Below, one piece after another: positions 42,929 to 51,838 of a stretch of DNA of 64,000 bases. The DNA is from Prochlorococcus sp. MIT 1300. Its GTDB lineage: Bacteria; Cyanobacteriota; Cyanobacteriia; PCC-6307; Cyanobiaceae. The position numbers were made by a program, and so were the translations under genes. The DNA is taken from NCBI RefSeq assembly GCF_034092375.1, contig NZ_CP139302.1, positions 1,302,001 through 1,366,000 on the forward strand, read 5' to 3'. The notes beneath the pieces are model-generated. The model was not told the DNA's origin. It did not search any database and saw only the letters and a program-made list of their open reading frames with translations. The stretch's first letter is position 1. Each line of letters starts with the position of its first letter.

Positions 42929-44681
42929 GCTCTCTGATCTGCAGGATCAATCTTATGAAAATGCCTACCAATTAATGGAGGTAGGAGCCTCTGTACCTAT
43001 TAAAGAGTTGGAAGGAGTCATTCAGAAGGCTGAAAAGGCTCATTTGGCTACAAAAGATAATCTTTGGTTATTGCCATGGGGTTTGGCTTTGTGGCGGCAA
43101 AAGTTATTCGTTGAGGCATTGGCTGTTTTAGATAAAGGTAATGATCAGATTTTATTTAATACTGATTTTCAAATTTTACGTGGCATGGTTGCCCGAAAAC
43201 TCCCTGATGGTTATCAAATTGCACTAGCTTCTTATAGGACAGGGATCTTATTGGATCCAGAAAGATCAGATTCTTATTATAATTTCGGGAATATGCTCAT
43301 GGATGATGAGCCAGAGGTTGCGGAGCGTATATTCAATTTTAGCGTTCAATATGATCCTCAAGCAGCGCAATCATGGCACAATTTAGGAATTACACTTAAT
43401 CATCAGTCTAGGTATGAAGAGGCTTTGAATGTTTTTCGTCTAAGTTTGAGATTAGACCCTATGGTTGCTGATACATGGTGTAATCTTGGCCTGGCATATT
43501 TTGGCTTAGAAGATTTTGAAAGTGCAGAGTCTAGTTTTGAACATGCTATATCGCTAGATGCAACCCATGGAGCTAGTCATATTAATATGGGTAATGTTCT
43601 GATTAGTGTCCTAAAACCTGATCAGGCGCTAACTTTTTTAGAAAAGGGTGTTGAACTTGAATCCAGCTCAGCCAATTCCTTGTGGAATCTTTCTCTTTGT
43701 TATTTACTCTTAGGTCAATATAAACAAGGATGGGACTATTATGAATCTAGATTTGCAACTAAAACTTTTGAGGACCTTATTCGGCCTAGTTTGGGAGCCC
43801 AGCCAAAAAACCTTTTAGAATGTCCTAAGATTGGTGAAGATGAGGAGCTTCTTGTTTGGAGTGAACAAGGATTAGGCGATGCAATTCAATTTTCCAGATA
43901 TTTAAATCTCTTAGATGCTTTGAAGATAAACTATAAATTTATGACAAGACCAGCTTTGGTAAAGCTTTTTAGTCAATGGTTTGGTTTGGGAGAGCGTGTT
44001 ATTAAGCAACCCAATAAAACTAATAAAGAGGATTTGAGATGTCAGATACCACTTCTGAGTTTGCCAAAACTTTTTGGAACTGAATTGAGTACCATTCCTT
44101 CTTCAACTCCTTATTTAAAACAACCCGAAGGCCCTATAGACGAGTCTCTGCTTATCACTCCTCATCCGGCAGGACTGTCAGTTGGGATTGTTTGGGCATC
44201 TAATCCAGATAACAAAGCTATGTATCGCAACAAAAGTATGCCCTTGGAACTATTTATGCCTCGCTTAATAGATTTGTTGGATCTAGAATTAATTAATCTT
44301 CATTGCTTGCAGTTTGGTGAGGATGCAAAACAGTTAGATCCTTTTCGTAACCATCCTCGAATTACTGATTGGTCTAAAACCCTGAAAGACTTTTCTGAGA
44401 CAGCTCATATTATTAACCAATTAGATTTAGTCATTTCTGTTGATACAGCAGTGGCTCACTTGTCAGGTGCGTTAAATCGTCCTACATGGTTACTATTGCC
44501 GCACAATGCTGATTTTCGTTGGTTGAAAGACAGGCTAGATTCTCCATGGTATCCAACAATGCGTTTATTTCGTCAAAAGGAACATGGTGATTGGCCTGGA
44601 CTTATCAATGATCTGAAAACTGCAATGGACAATCTTTTCTTGCTTGATATTGATGGTTTGTCGAACGCTAAACTTAGATAA
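42927..44681 (+). CDS. TPR protein with C-terminal GT9-like domain
   Basis: A 584-residue protein with the same plan as the gene at 2706-3923. The N-terminal ~270 residues are TPRs (SDSYYNFGNML, AQSWHNLGITLNHQSRYEEALNVF, ADTWCNLGLAYFGLEDFESAESSF). The rest is a GT-B-like region with VWSEQGLGDAIQFSRYL and, near its end, SVDTAVAHLSGALNRPTWLLLP. The last feature is the family's donor-site signature. The ATG at 42927 shares two bases with the start of the divergent GT41 gene. A longer frame from TTG at 42861 would run into that gene, and I reject it. It is followed, with a TAATG overlap, by the rotamase gene. Confidence 0.8.
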   Translation: MLSDLQDQSYENAYQLMEVGASVPIKELEGVIQKAEKAHLATKDNLWLLPWGLALWRQKLFVEALAVLDKGNDQILFNTDFQILRGMVARKLPDGYQIALASYRTGILLDPERSDSYYNFGNMLMDDEPEVAERIFNFSVQYDPQAAQSWHNLGITLNHQSRYEEALNVFRLSLRLDPMVADTWCNLGLAYFGLEDFESAESSFEHAISLDATHGASHINMGNVLISVLKPDQALTFLEKGVELESSSANSLWNLSLCYLLLGQYKQGWDYYESRFATKTFEDLIRPSLGAQPKNLLECPKIGEDEELLVWSEQGLGDAIQFSRYLNLLDALKINYKFMTRPALVKLFSQWFGLGERVIKQPNKTNKEDLRCQIPLLSLPKLFGTELSTIPSSTPYLKQPEGPIDESLLITPHPAGLSVGIVWASNPDNKAMYRNKSMPLELFMPRLIDLLDLELINLHCLQFGEDAKQLDPFRNHPRITDWSKTLKDFSETAHIINQLDLVISVDTAVAHLSGALNRPTWLLLPHNADFRWLKDRLDSPWYPTMRLFRQKEHGDWPGLINDLKTAMDNLFLLDIDGLSNAKLR

Positions 44682-45406
44682 TGTTGATTTTACGCTCTCT
44701 GGAACTCGAAGACAAAGATGTCGTAAGTCTTGTTCGGCGTCATGAGTTAGTGCCCAAGTTGTTGCGACATAAACTAGAGGAACAAATTGTAGAGCTTGTT
44801 CCTATTGCTGATGAGTATATTTTTGAGAGACGGCAAGAAATGCTCGGAGAGCAGGATGAAGCTCAGTACTTAATTAGTCGTGGGTGGACGACTAATGATT
44901 TTGAATTTCATATTCGTAGAGCTGAAGCTATGAAACTTTTCTCTGAGCATCAATTTGGCCCTGCCCTTGAAGAATTATTTCTGACTAGTAGTGCAGAACG
45001 GGATACCATTATTTATTCCCTATTACGTGTTAAAGACGCTTTTCTGGCTAGAGAGCTGTGGATTAGATTAGAGGAAAATGAAATAACCTTTGCTGAGGCT
45101 GCAGCGACTTACGGAGAGGGTCCAGAAGCATCTTCTAAGGGAGTTATTGGACCTTTGCCTATAGGTAGATTGTTGCCCTCTCAGCTTGGCGAAATGCTTA
45201 GGCGATTGCAGCCTGGAGAAATTGCCCCGCCTCAACAGTTAGGAGAATGGGTTGTCCTGCTGCGACTGGAAAAACTCACATCAGCACGTTTTGATGAAGA
45301 GATGAGAGAGCAACTCTTGAATGAGCAACTGGAGGAGTTTCTGGCTAAACGCGTTGAACAGTTATTAGACGGTGAGCAGGTTGATCCACTGCATTACGAT
45401 CCTTAA
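44681..45406 (+). CDS. parvulin-like peptidyl-prolyl isomerase of a type I secretion locus
   Basis: A 241-residue soluble protein with the plan of SurA/parvulin-like rotamases. A helical chaperone-like region (about 1-120) is followed by a PPIC-type domain (about 125-210). It reads LRVKDAFLARELWIRLEENEITFAEAAATYGEG, a GVIGPLPIGRLLP stretch, and a C-terminal helix rich in Glu. Such proteins commonly precede HlyB/HlyD genes in cyanobacteria and probably fold or hold the substrate before export. It overlaps the previous gene by one base (TAATG) and is followed by the ABC gene with a 2-bp gap. No signal peptide is visible, so it should be cytoplasmic. Confidence 0.75.
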   Translation: MLILRSLELEDKDVVSLVRRHELVPKLLRHKLEEQIVELVPIADEYIFERRQEMLGEQDEAQYLISRGWTTNDFEFHIRRAEAMKLFSEHQFGPALEELFLTSSAERDTIIYSLLRVKDAFLARELWIRLEENEITFAEAAATYGEGPEASSKGVIGPLPIGRLLPSQLGEMLRRLQPGEIAPPQQLGEWVVLLRLEKLTSARFDEEMREQLLNEQLEEFLAKRVEQLLDGEQVDPLHYDP

Positions 45407-45408
45407 TT

Positions 45409-48400
45409 ATGACGAGTACATCTGCAACATCTTTAGTTGATCTTTTAGGTCGTTTTAAAGCTTTTCAGGATGTAGATCCTGATCAACTTGCTTGGATTGC
45501 TGAAAGAGCCAGGCCTTTTCATTGCAGCGTCGGACAGGAACTTCTTGTACAGGATCGTTTGCCTGAGTATTGCTATGCAATTGTTGAAGGGCGAGGGCGA
45601 GTCCTTCATAGAGACCCAGGTTTGAGGAGGCCCGTCACTCTGGCCTATGCGCAACCAGGGGATTTAGTCGGTTGGGCAGGCTTGGCATGTAGACAGCCTT
45701 GTGAATGGATTTCTGCTCTTAGTCCACTCAAGTTAATAGGCATTCCCGCTGAAGACTTTCTTGAACTTGAACGCACTAGTTCAGCATTTGCTAATTGGAT
45801 TGATAATAATAATTCCCCTTCGGAGTTGATGGCTGCCTTGGCACCGGCTTTGCGGCGCAGGCCTATGGCGGACCCTCCAGAGAGGGATGTGTTGGCAAGT
45901 TTGCTGCCTGGTTTACAAGTTATTCCTGCTAGGGAAAAACGCTCTCTCCCTCAAGATGGTGCAATTTGGCTTTGGCATGGACAGCCAAAGAGTATTTCTG
46001 TTCCTATTGGTAGTCCTGTAGATGAGGAGTTATTGCAGACTATTCCACAAGGAGAACCTTTGCGATTGGTCAGAATTGACGCTGACCTATGGGAGAAGAA
46101 TTTAAACCCGCCCCTTAAAGGCCCAGAGGATTCTGATGAGGGCATTACTGTTCAAGATCTTTGGGATGAAAATCGATATGCAGACCTTTTGGCTCCTGAC
46201 CCTTCTGGGCAGTTGGTAACTGAATCCCAGGAGAATGAACTAAATGAGTTTCAAAAACCTACCCAACATAAGGGTCGCAAGATCCCTGTAGTTACAGCAA
46301 CAGGCTCTTTAGGACATGTCATGGCCAGTCTGGAAATGTTGGCCAAGTACTACAACGTTCCATTTCGTAGCGATGTGATTGAAAGGTGTGCAAGATCCGA
46401 GATTGGTAATGGTGCTGCAACCTTGGAGCAAATGGGAAACCTTTCAACTTTGATGGGTTTCACAGGGACTATTGCTGATTTGCCTGACGTGCAATTACCT
46501 AGAGCAACTTTTCCATGCTTTGTAATTGCTTTAGGGCAACCAGCCATGTTGCACGATATAGCTCAAGGAGAGGTCAAAGCAGTATTACCAGAATATGGTC
46601 GAGTAACTCTTACTCTTGATCAAATAACTTCTGATCAAGGAGGGGCTCGTGTATTGATGCTTAGCCCAGGTCGTGATACTCAGAGACGTAAATTAGGCCT
46701 GGGATGGTTTATACCAGAATTAAAGAAGTATCGTAGAAGTTTGATTGAAGTTGTTGTTGCATCATTAGTTCTTCAGATACTCAACTTGGCTCAGCCGTTG
46801 GTAATGCAGCAAATTTTTGATAAAGTTATAGGGCAGCAGAATACTGATACTTTATATACACTTGGACTCATATTATTAGGCGTTAGCTTGTTCCAAGGGG
46901 TTATTTCTGCTGTTAGAACCTATTTATTTTCCGACACCACTAATCGAATAGATATTGCATTGGGTGCAGAAGTTATTCAGCATTTATTTAGGTTACCTTT
47001 AAGGTATTTTGATAGACGGCCAGTAGGTGAGCTTCAAACTAGATTTGCAGAGCTAGGAAACATTCGAAACTTTCTTACTGGAAGCCTTTTAACACTTGCA
47101 TTGGATTCGATTTTCTCTGTTATCTACATAGCAGTAATGGTTGTCTACTCAGGTGTATTAACAGCAGTTACTCTAGGAGTAGTACCTTTATTTCTTGGAC
47201 TTACTTATGTTGCTTCTCCCGCTATTCGCGCACAATTACGCAAGGCGGCTGAGAAAAATGCTGCTACTCAAAGTTTTTTGGTTGAATCTCTTAATGGTGT
47301 GCAAACAATAAAAGCTCAGAATGCAGAAAATACTGTGAGATGGCGTTGGCAACAAAGATATTCATCTTTTATGAGTGAAGCATTTAGGTCTTTACTTATA
47401 GGTGTATCTACTGGAACTATCGGTGGCTTTCTTAGTTCATTAACTGGGCTTTTAACATTATGGGTTGGGGCATATTTGGTTATTAAGGGTGATTTAACTA
47501 TTGGACAACTTATCGCCTTCAGGATCATTTCAGGGTATGTAGTTGGTCCTTTAATTAATCTGGCAACCAGTTGGCAAACTTTCCAAGGTGTTGCTTTATC
47601 TATAGAGCGTCTTAGTGATGTTGTGGATGCAGCCCCTGAAGGCTCTGACCAAGAAGCTGATCAATTACCTTTGCCTCCTGTCGCTGGAGAAGTAACCTTC
47701 CAAGATGTTGATTTTCGTTTTGGTGAGGGAGCACCATTAGTTGTTAAAAATGTTAGTTTTGGAGTAAAAGCGGGCTCTTTTGTTGGAATTGTTGGGAGAA
47801 GTGGCAGTGGAAAAAGTACAATTATGAAACTTTTACCTCGTCTTTATGAACCTGATAGTGGCAGAATTCTGATAGATGGTTATGACATTAATAAACTACA
47901 GCTAGGATCTGTTCGCCGCCAGATAGGGATAGTTCCTCAAGATAGTCTTCTCTTTGATGGATCAATTAGAGACAATATTTCCTTAATTAAGCCTGACGCT
48001 ACAAGTGATGAGATTATGGCTGCTGCAAGGGTAGCTTGTGCTCATGAATTTATTATGGAGCTACCAAATGGTTACGGCACTCGTGTAGGAGAACGAGGAA
48101 GTTCTCTCTCCGGTGGCCAACGGCAACGAATTGCTATTGCCCGTTCAGTCTTGCAGCGTCCAACCTTATTGATATTAGATGAAGCTACAAGTGCTCTTGA
48201 TTACATTACAGAGAGACAGGTTTGTCTTAATCTAAAGAAGGAGTTTGAAGGATCAACGGTCTTTTTCATAACCCATCGGCTTGGTACTATTCGGAGTGCA
48301 GATCAGATTTTGATGTTGGATCAGGGCTCACTAGTTGAATCTGGAACTCATAATGAGCTATTAGAATTACAGGGTCGTTATTTTGCCCTCTATTCTCAGC

Positions 48401-48420
48401 AGGAGGCAGATCTTGACTAA
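45409..48420 (+). CDS. type I secretion ABC transporter with cNMP-binding and C39-like domains
   Basis: A 1003-residue HlyB-type exporter. Residues 1-150 form a cyclic-nucleotide-binding-like fold (YCYAIVEGRGRVL, GDLVGWAGL). Residues about 285-415 are a C39-peptidase-like domain without the catalytic Cys (TATGSLGHVMASLEML in its place), as in HlyB, so it is likely a substrate-docking domain. Six membrane helices lie between about 435 and 720. The ATPase follows, with GRSGSGKST (Walker A, about 797), LSGGQRQRIA (about 900) and LLILDEATS (Walker B). It energises export in the inner membrane. It works with the HlyD-like protein encoded downstream, with the repeat protein as the likely cargo. Confidence 0.92.
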   Translation: MTSTSATSLVDLLGRFKAFQDVDPDQLAWIAERARPFHCSVGQELLVQDRLPEYCYAIVEGRGRVLHRDPGLRRPVTLAYAQPGDLVGWAGLACRQPCEWISALSPLKLIGIPAEDFLELERTSSAFANWIDNNNSPSELMAALAPALRRRPMADPPERDVLASLLPGLQVIPAREKRSLPQDGAIWLWHGQPKSISVPIGSPVDEELLQTIPQGEPLRLVRIDADLWEKNLNPPLKGPEDSDEGITVQDLWDENRYADLLAPDPSGQLVTESQENELNEFQKPTQHKGRKIPVVTATGSLGHVMASLEMLAKYYNVPFRSDVIERCARSEIGNGAATLEQMGNLSTLMGFTGTIADLPDVQLPRATFPCFVIALGQPAMLHDIAQGEVKAVLPEYGRVTLTLDQITSDQGGARVLMLSPGRDTQRRKLGLGWFIPELKKYRRSLIEVVVASLVLQILNLAQPLVMQQIFDKVIGQQNTDTLYTLGLILLGVSLFQGVISAVRTYLFSDTTNRIDIALGAEVIQHLFRLPLRYFDRRPVGELQTRFAELGNIRNFLTGSLLTLALDSIFSVIYIAVMVVYSGVLTAVTLGVVPLFLGLTYVASPAIRAQLRKAAEKNAATQSFLVESLNGVQTIKAQNAENTVRWRWQQRYSSFMSEAFRSLLIGVSTGTIGGFLSSLTGLLTLWVGAYLVIKGDLTIGQLIAFRIISGYVVGPLINLATSWQTFQGVALSIERLSDVVDAAPEGSDQEADQLPLPPVAGEVTFQDVDFRFGEGAPLVVKNVSFGVKAGSFVGIVGRSGSGKSTIMKLLPRLYEPDSGRILIDGYDINKLQLGSVRRQIGIVPQDSLLFDGSIRDNISLIKPDATSDEIMAAARVACAHEFIMELPNGYGTRVGERGSSLSGGQRQRIAIARSVLQRPTLLILDEATSALDYITERQVCLNLKKEFEGSTVFFITHRLGTIRSADQILMLDQGSLVESGTHNELLELQGRYFALYSQQEADLD

Positions 48421-49708
48421 TAACGAATCTGGTGAAAATAATCAAGAAACTCAAGATAGTGGCATGCAGAAGGAAGTCACTTCTGATCAGCCAGTGGTGG
48501 ATTTATGGGAGGGTAGTTCTTCAGTTGTTAGACAAGGTAGACACTGGTCAAGTGCATTAATCTGGACAGGAGTAGTCCTTCTAGGCTCAACAGTTATTTG
48601 GGCTTTTAATGCAAAAATAGATCAGACAATAACTGTTAGAGGTAGGTTGGTTCCATCTGGAAGAGTTCGAGATGTTGAGTCGCCAAGCTCAGGTGTGGTT
48701 AGTGATGTTTTTGTGTCTGAAGGGGATCAAGTCATTGCAGGGCAAGCTCTTTTTAGTGTTGAAGCAAAAGGACTTGATAGTCGACGACGGGCAATCATTA
48801 AAACCTTAAAACTATTATCTCTTCAGGCAGAGGCGCTTGCGTTGGTTCTTTCTAGTGATGGTGATCCCGATAAGTTTGCATCTACTCCTGAATTGCCTTC
48901 GGTAGAAGACCCAGTTCTTATGAATCAACTTGTTATTGCTGCACAACAATCACAGCAGATTCGATCTCAGCTAGAACAGATTGCAATTCGCCTTGAAAGT
49001 AGAAAGCAGACTTTGGAATTGCAAAAAGATATTGGAAAGAACCTTGAGCCTTTATATAAGGCAGGAGGGATGGCTCGAAATGAATATCTGACTCGTTTAA
49101 ATCAGATTCAGGAAACACGCGCACAAGTATCGACTTTAGAAGAAGAGAAATCTAGGATAGTCGGCCAAACAGCCACACAATTAAATCAAATTAATAGACA
49201 GATGATTGGTCTTAAAGCAGAGCTTGTAGCGCTACGAGAAACAATCTCATACCGTACAGTTAAAGCCCCAACATCAGGACGAGTATTTAATTCTAGAGTT
49301 AAGCCTTATGCGGTTATTTCAGACTCTGAAATAGCAATGAAGATTGTTCCCGATAAAAGGTTGGAAGCAACTGTAGGAATAGTTGATTCTGATATCGGTT
49401 TTGTGAAAGTAGGAATGCCAGTTTCGGTTGCAGTTGACTCTTTTCCGTCTGGTGAGTTTGGATATATAGATGGTCAAATTACTAGCCTTGCATTGGATGC
49501 CGTTCCGCCTGATGCAGAGAGTGCTAGATTCACTTTCCCAGCAAGCATTAGCCTAAATCAACAGACTGTTTTATATGGGGATAAAAAATTAAATCTACAA
49601 AGTGGAATGGCTGTTTCTGCAAATATAAAGTTACGGAAAAGACCAGTGATTACTATATTAACAGATTTATTTACTAAGCAAATGGATGGAGTAAAAACAT
49701 TCCGTTAA
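48413..49708 (+). CDS. HlyD-family membrane fusion protein
   Basis: A 431-residue fusion protein. One inner-membrane helix lies at about residues 47-66 (LIWTGVVLLGSTVIWAF). A lipoyl half follows (GRVRDVESPSSGVVSDVFVSEGDQVIAGQALF), then a long coiled-coil hairpin (about 125-255) with heptad-like Leu/Gln, and the second lipoyl half (TVKAPTSGRVF). The last ~120 residues are beta-barrel and membrane-proximal. I chose the TTG at 48413, which has AGGAGG 6 bp upstream and overlaps the transporter's stop; an upstream TTG at 48383 has no such site. It links the ABC exporter to an outer-membrane TolC-like channel, which is not in this window. Confidence 0.9.
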   Translation: MTNNESGENNQETQDSGMQKEVTSDQPVVDLWEGSSSVVRQGRHWSSALIWTGVVLLGSTVIWAFNAKIDQTITVRGRLVPSGRVRDVESPSSGVVSDVFVSEGDQVIAGQALFSVEAKGLDSRRRAIIKTLKLLSLQAEALALVLSSDGDPDKFASTPELPSVEDPVLMNQLVIAAQQSQQIRSQLEQIAIRLESRKQTLELQKDIGKNLEPLYKAGGMARNEYLTRLNQIQETRAQVSTLEEEKSRIVGQTATQLNQINRQMIGLKAELVALRETISYRTVKAPTSGRVFNSRVKPYAVISDSEIAMKIVPDKRLEATVGIVDSDIGFVKVGMPVSVAVDSFPSGEFGYIDGQITSLALDAVPPDAESARFTFPASISLNQQTVLYGDKKLNLQSGMAVSANIKLRKRPVITILTDLFTKQMDGVKTFR

Positions 49709-49759
49709 GACTAAGAAATCGTTCTTTGGCAAAATATTTTCTGCGTAAATTCTAATTTT

Positions 49760-50902
49760 TTATCTTTTCTTTAGAACTTTGTTGTATATTTTTTCAGTTG
49801 CATCTGTTGTTCTTTCCCAATTAAACTCTTCTAGAATTCTTCTTTTTAGGGTTACTGGTCTGTGATGAGTTTTTCCAGCATTCCAGGCATTTTGTACGGC
49901 TGTACTTATTGAATTTGGGTCCGCAGGATCGCACCACCAGGTTTCTTGGCGCAAATATTCGAGCTCATGTCCAAAATTACTTCCAACAACCGGTGTCCCT
50001 GTTAAAGCTGCTTCAAGTGTTACTAGTCCGCAAGTTTCCATCCAGCTAGGTAACACGTGAACTGATGCAGCAGCAAAAGCGGAAGCTAAAAGTGGTTGTG
50101 AAATATGATCGATAATCTTAAGTTGATCGCCATAAATCTTTTTACATAGTTCACTATAAGCAGGCCAATTATTGCTGCTGCCAATTAGTACTAATGGAAG
50201 ATTCGTATGGCGTAATGCCCAACAAAGCATTGCTTGATTCTTTGCAGGTTCTATTCTTCCTCCTTGAACTATAAATGGACCTTTGATACCAAAACTTTCG
50301 CGAAATGGATTTGGATCAGCGTCTAGGAAAAGGCTGGGATCTACTCCATATGGAGCTACTTCAAAGCAATCACCACACCAATTAAGTTCGTTTTGAACGG
50401 CTTTTAATTCCAACCAACTGTTAGTTAATAACCCATCAACTTGCTTGAGGAGGGCGCCTACTTCCTCCATCCAGCTCAGATCACAAGTTCCTTGACCTTG
50501 AGCATCAATAGTGCCGTTGGGTAATTGAACTGTCAGTTTGCGGCCTTTGAGCATTTCGAGGCTTTTGAGACCAATCTCTTCACCTTGCTCAACTAGTTGC
50601 TGGATTACTGCCAAGGTTCCTCTGCTTCCCCATAAGGCCTTGGGTATTGAGATCCATATAGGAGATACAACGGTGGGGATTTTTGCTTTTAGGCATGTTC
50701 TCATTTGTTGAATAAATGAGTGCTGCACTCTGCAGTTAAAAATGTGGACTAAGTCGTATCCCTCAACCTCAGGAGTGTCACTGTTAACCAAATCGACTTC
50801 ATGTCCTCTATTGATTAGACGCTTTGAGGTCTCTCGCATTTGGACTCCATCACCCCCACCCCAGTTGTTTGCACTTCCATGATTTACAAGCAAAATTTTC
50901 AT
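49760..50902 (-). CDS. GT4 family glycosyltransferase
   Basis: A 380-residue GT4 protein. NHGSANNWGGGDGVQMRE (7-24) is the N-terminal Gly-rich acceptor loop. IVQGGRIEPAKNQAML (near 210-225) opens the donor domain, and METCGLVTLEAALTGTPVVGS is the E-x7-E region. It is a monocistronic minus-strand gene after the HlyD gene, with a 51-bp gap holding no obvious terminator. Its ATG faces the next plus gene, 58 bp away. Likely a cytoplasmic transferase for surface glycan; sugar unknown. Confidence 0.85.
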   Translation of the reverse strand: MKILLVNHGSANNWGGGDGVQMRETSKRLINRGHEVDLVNSDTPEVEGYDLVHIFNCRVQHSFIQQMRTCLKAKIPTVVSPIWISIPKALWGSRGTLAVIQQLVEQGEEIGLKSLEMLKGRKLTVQLPNGTIDAQGQGTCDLSWMEEVGALLKQVDGLLTNSWLELKAVQNELNWCGDCFEVAPYGVDPSLFLDADPNPFRESFGIKGPFIVQGGRIEPAKNQAMLCWALRHTNLPLVLIGSSNNWPAYSELCKKIYGDQLKIIDHISQPLLASAFAAASVHVLPSWMETCGLVTLEAALTGTPVVGSNFGHELEYLRQETWWCDPADPNSISTAVQNAWNAGKTHHRPVTLKRRILEEFNWERTTDATEKIYNKVLKKR

Positions 50903-50960
50903 AATTTCAAGCTATCTGAAGGTTTTCCTGTCAAGATCCTGGCTGGTGATTAATCAAGAT

Positions 50961-51782
50961 ATGGTGCGAGCGATAGTTACTCTCGCAGTTGGGGAGAATT
51001 GTTATCGCCCTTGGTATAACCATTTGCGGAAGGGATGGCTGCAATGGTGCTCTAACCATGGTTATGAACTGGTTGTTTTTGACAATTTTTTAGACATAAG
51101 CCTTAGGGCAAAAAATCGTTCTCCTGCTTGGCAGAAATTACTTGCCATGTCTTCTCCTGAGATTGCTTCGTTTGAGCAAGTCCTATGGCTTGATGCTGAT
51201 GTAATGGTAGGTGCACATGCTCCGGACCCTTTGCTTGGAGTGCCATTGAGCAAGGTTGGCATGGCTAGGGATGTGGGTTCACCTCTAGCGCATGAACCAG
51301 ATTGGTTTCGGCGAACATGGTCAACAATTCTATTGCGATCACTAGGTTTAAATCATCTGTCAGTTATGAATGAGATGTTTAGCTACTTAGATTTATGGGG
51401 GTTTGATGCTAGAAGACGGCCACTTTGGAATAGCGGCGTAATTGCTTTTAGTCCTAAGCATCATGGAGCTTTATTTAGGCACATTTATGAAACCTGGTCT
51501 GATGGTGGTCCAGGGGCTCTCCATGAGATGGTCCCTTTAAACCTTGAATTAACTCAACGCAGTTTGTTGCATGAAATTGATCCAAGATTCAATCTTTTGT
51601 TTGGTGTTCACCATGCTGTTTGGGATGTTAATCCTTTAGCTGTTCAACGTCTTCATGGACTTGGAGAGGAGTTAGTTGACTTTGAATCTTTTGCAGTCGC
51701 TCTAGCACAGAGAAGCTTTTTTCTTCATTTTGCTGGCGCGCATCGTCGTATGGAAAGGTTGCTTTCAAGTGGATGTCTATAG
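50961..51782 (+). CDS. GT-A glycosyltransferase of the GT34/GT8-like type
   Basis: A 273-residue protein. VTLAVGENCYRPWYNHLRKG starts the fold, LWLDADVMV (about residues 75-83) is the D-x-D metal motif, and WNSGVIAFSPKHH is the acceptor-binding stretch. This set resembles the galactosyl/mannosyl transferases of the GMA12/MNN10 (GT34) and GT8 groups. I took the ATG at 50961; a GTG at 50946 would add five residues. It acts in the cytoplasm on nucleotide sugar. The first gene of a plus operon, it is followed by a GT9 gene 56 bp away. Confidence 0.7.
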   Translation: MVRAIVTLAVGENCYRPWYNHLRKGWLQWCSNHGYELVVFDNFLDISLRAKNRSPAWQKLLAMSSPEIASFEQVLWLDADVMVGAHAPDPLLGVPLSKVGMARDVGSPLAHEPDWFRRTWSTILLRSLGLNHLSVMNEMFSYLDLWGFDARRRPLWNSGVIAFSPKHHGALFRHIYETWSDGGPGALHEMVPLNLELTQRSLLHEIDPRFNLLFGVHHAVWDVNPLAVQRLHGLGEELVDFESFAVALAQRSFFLHFAGAHRRMERLLSSGCL

Positions 51783-51838
51783 GGCAAATGTGCTAACTCG
51801 CCATGAAATGGGCCAATATGACTGCATTGTGAATTGAC

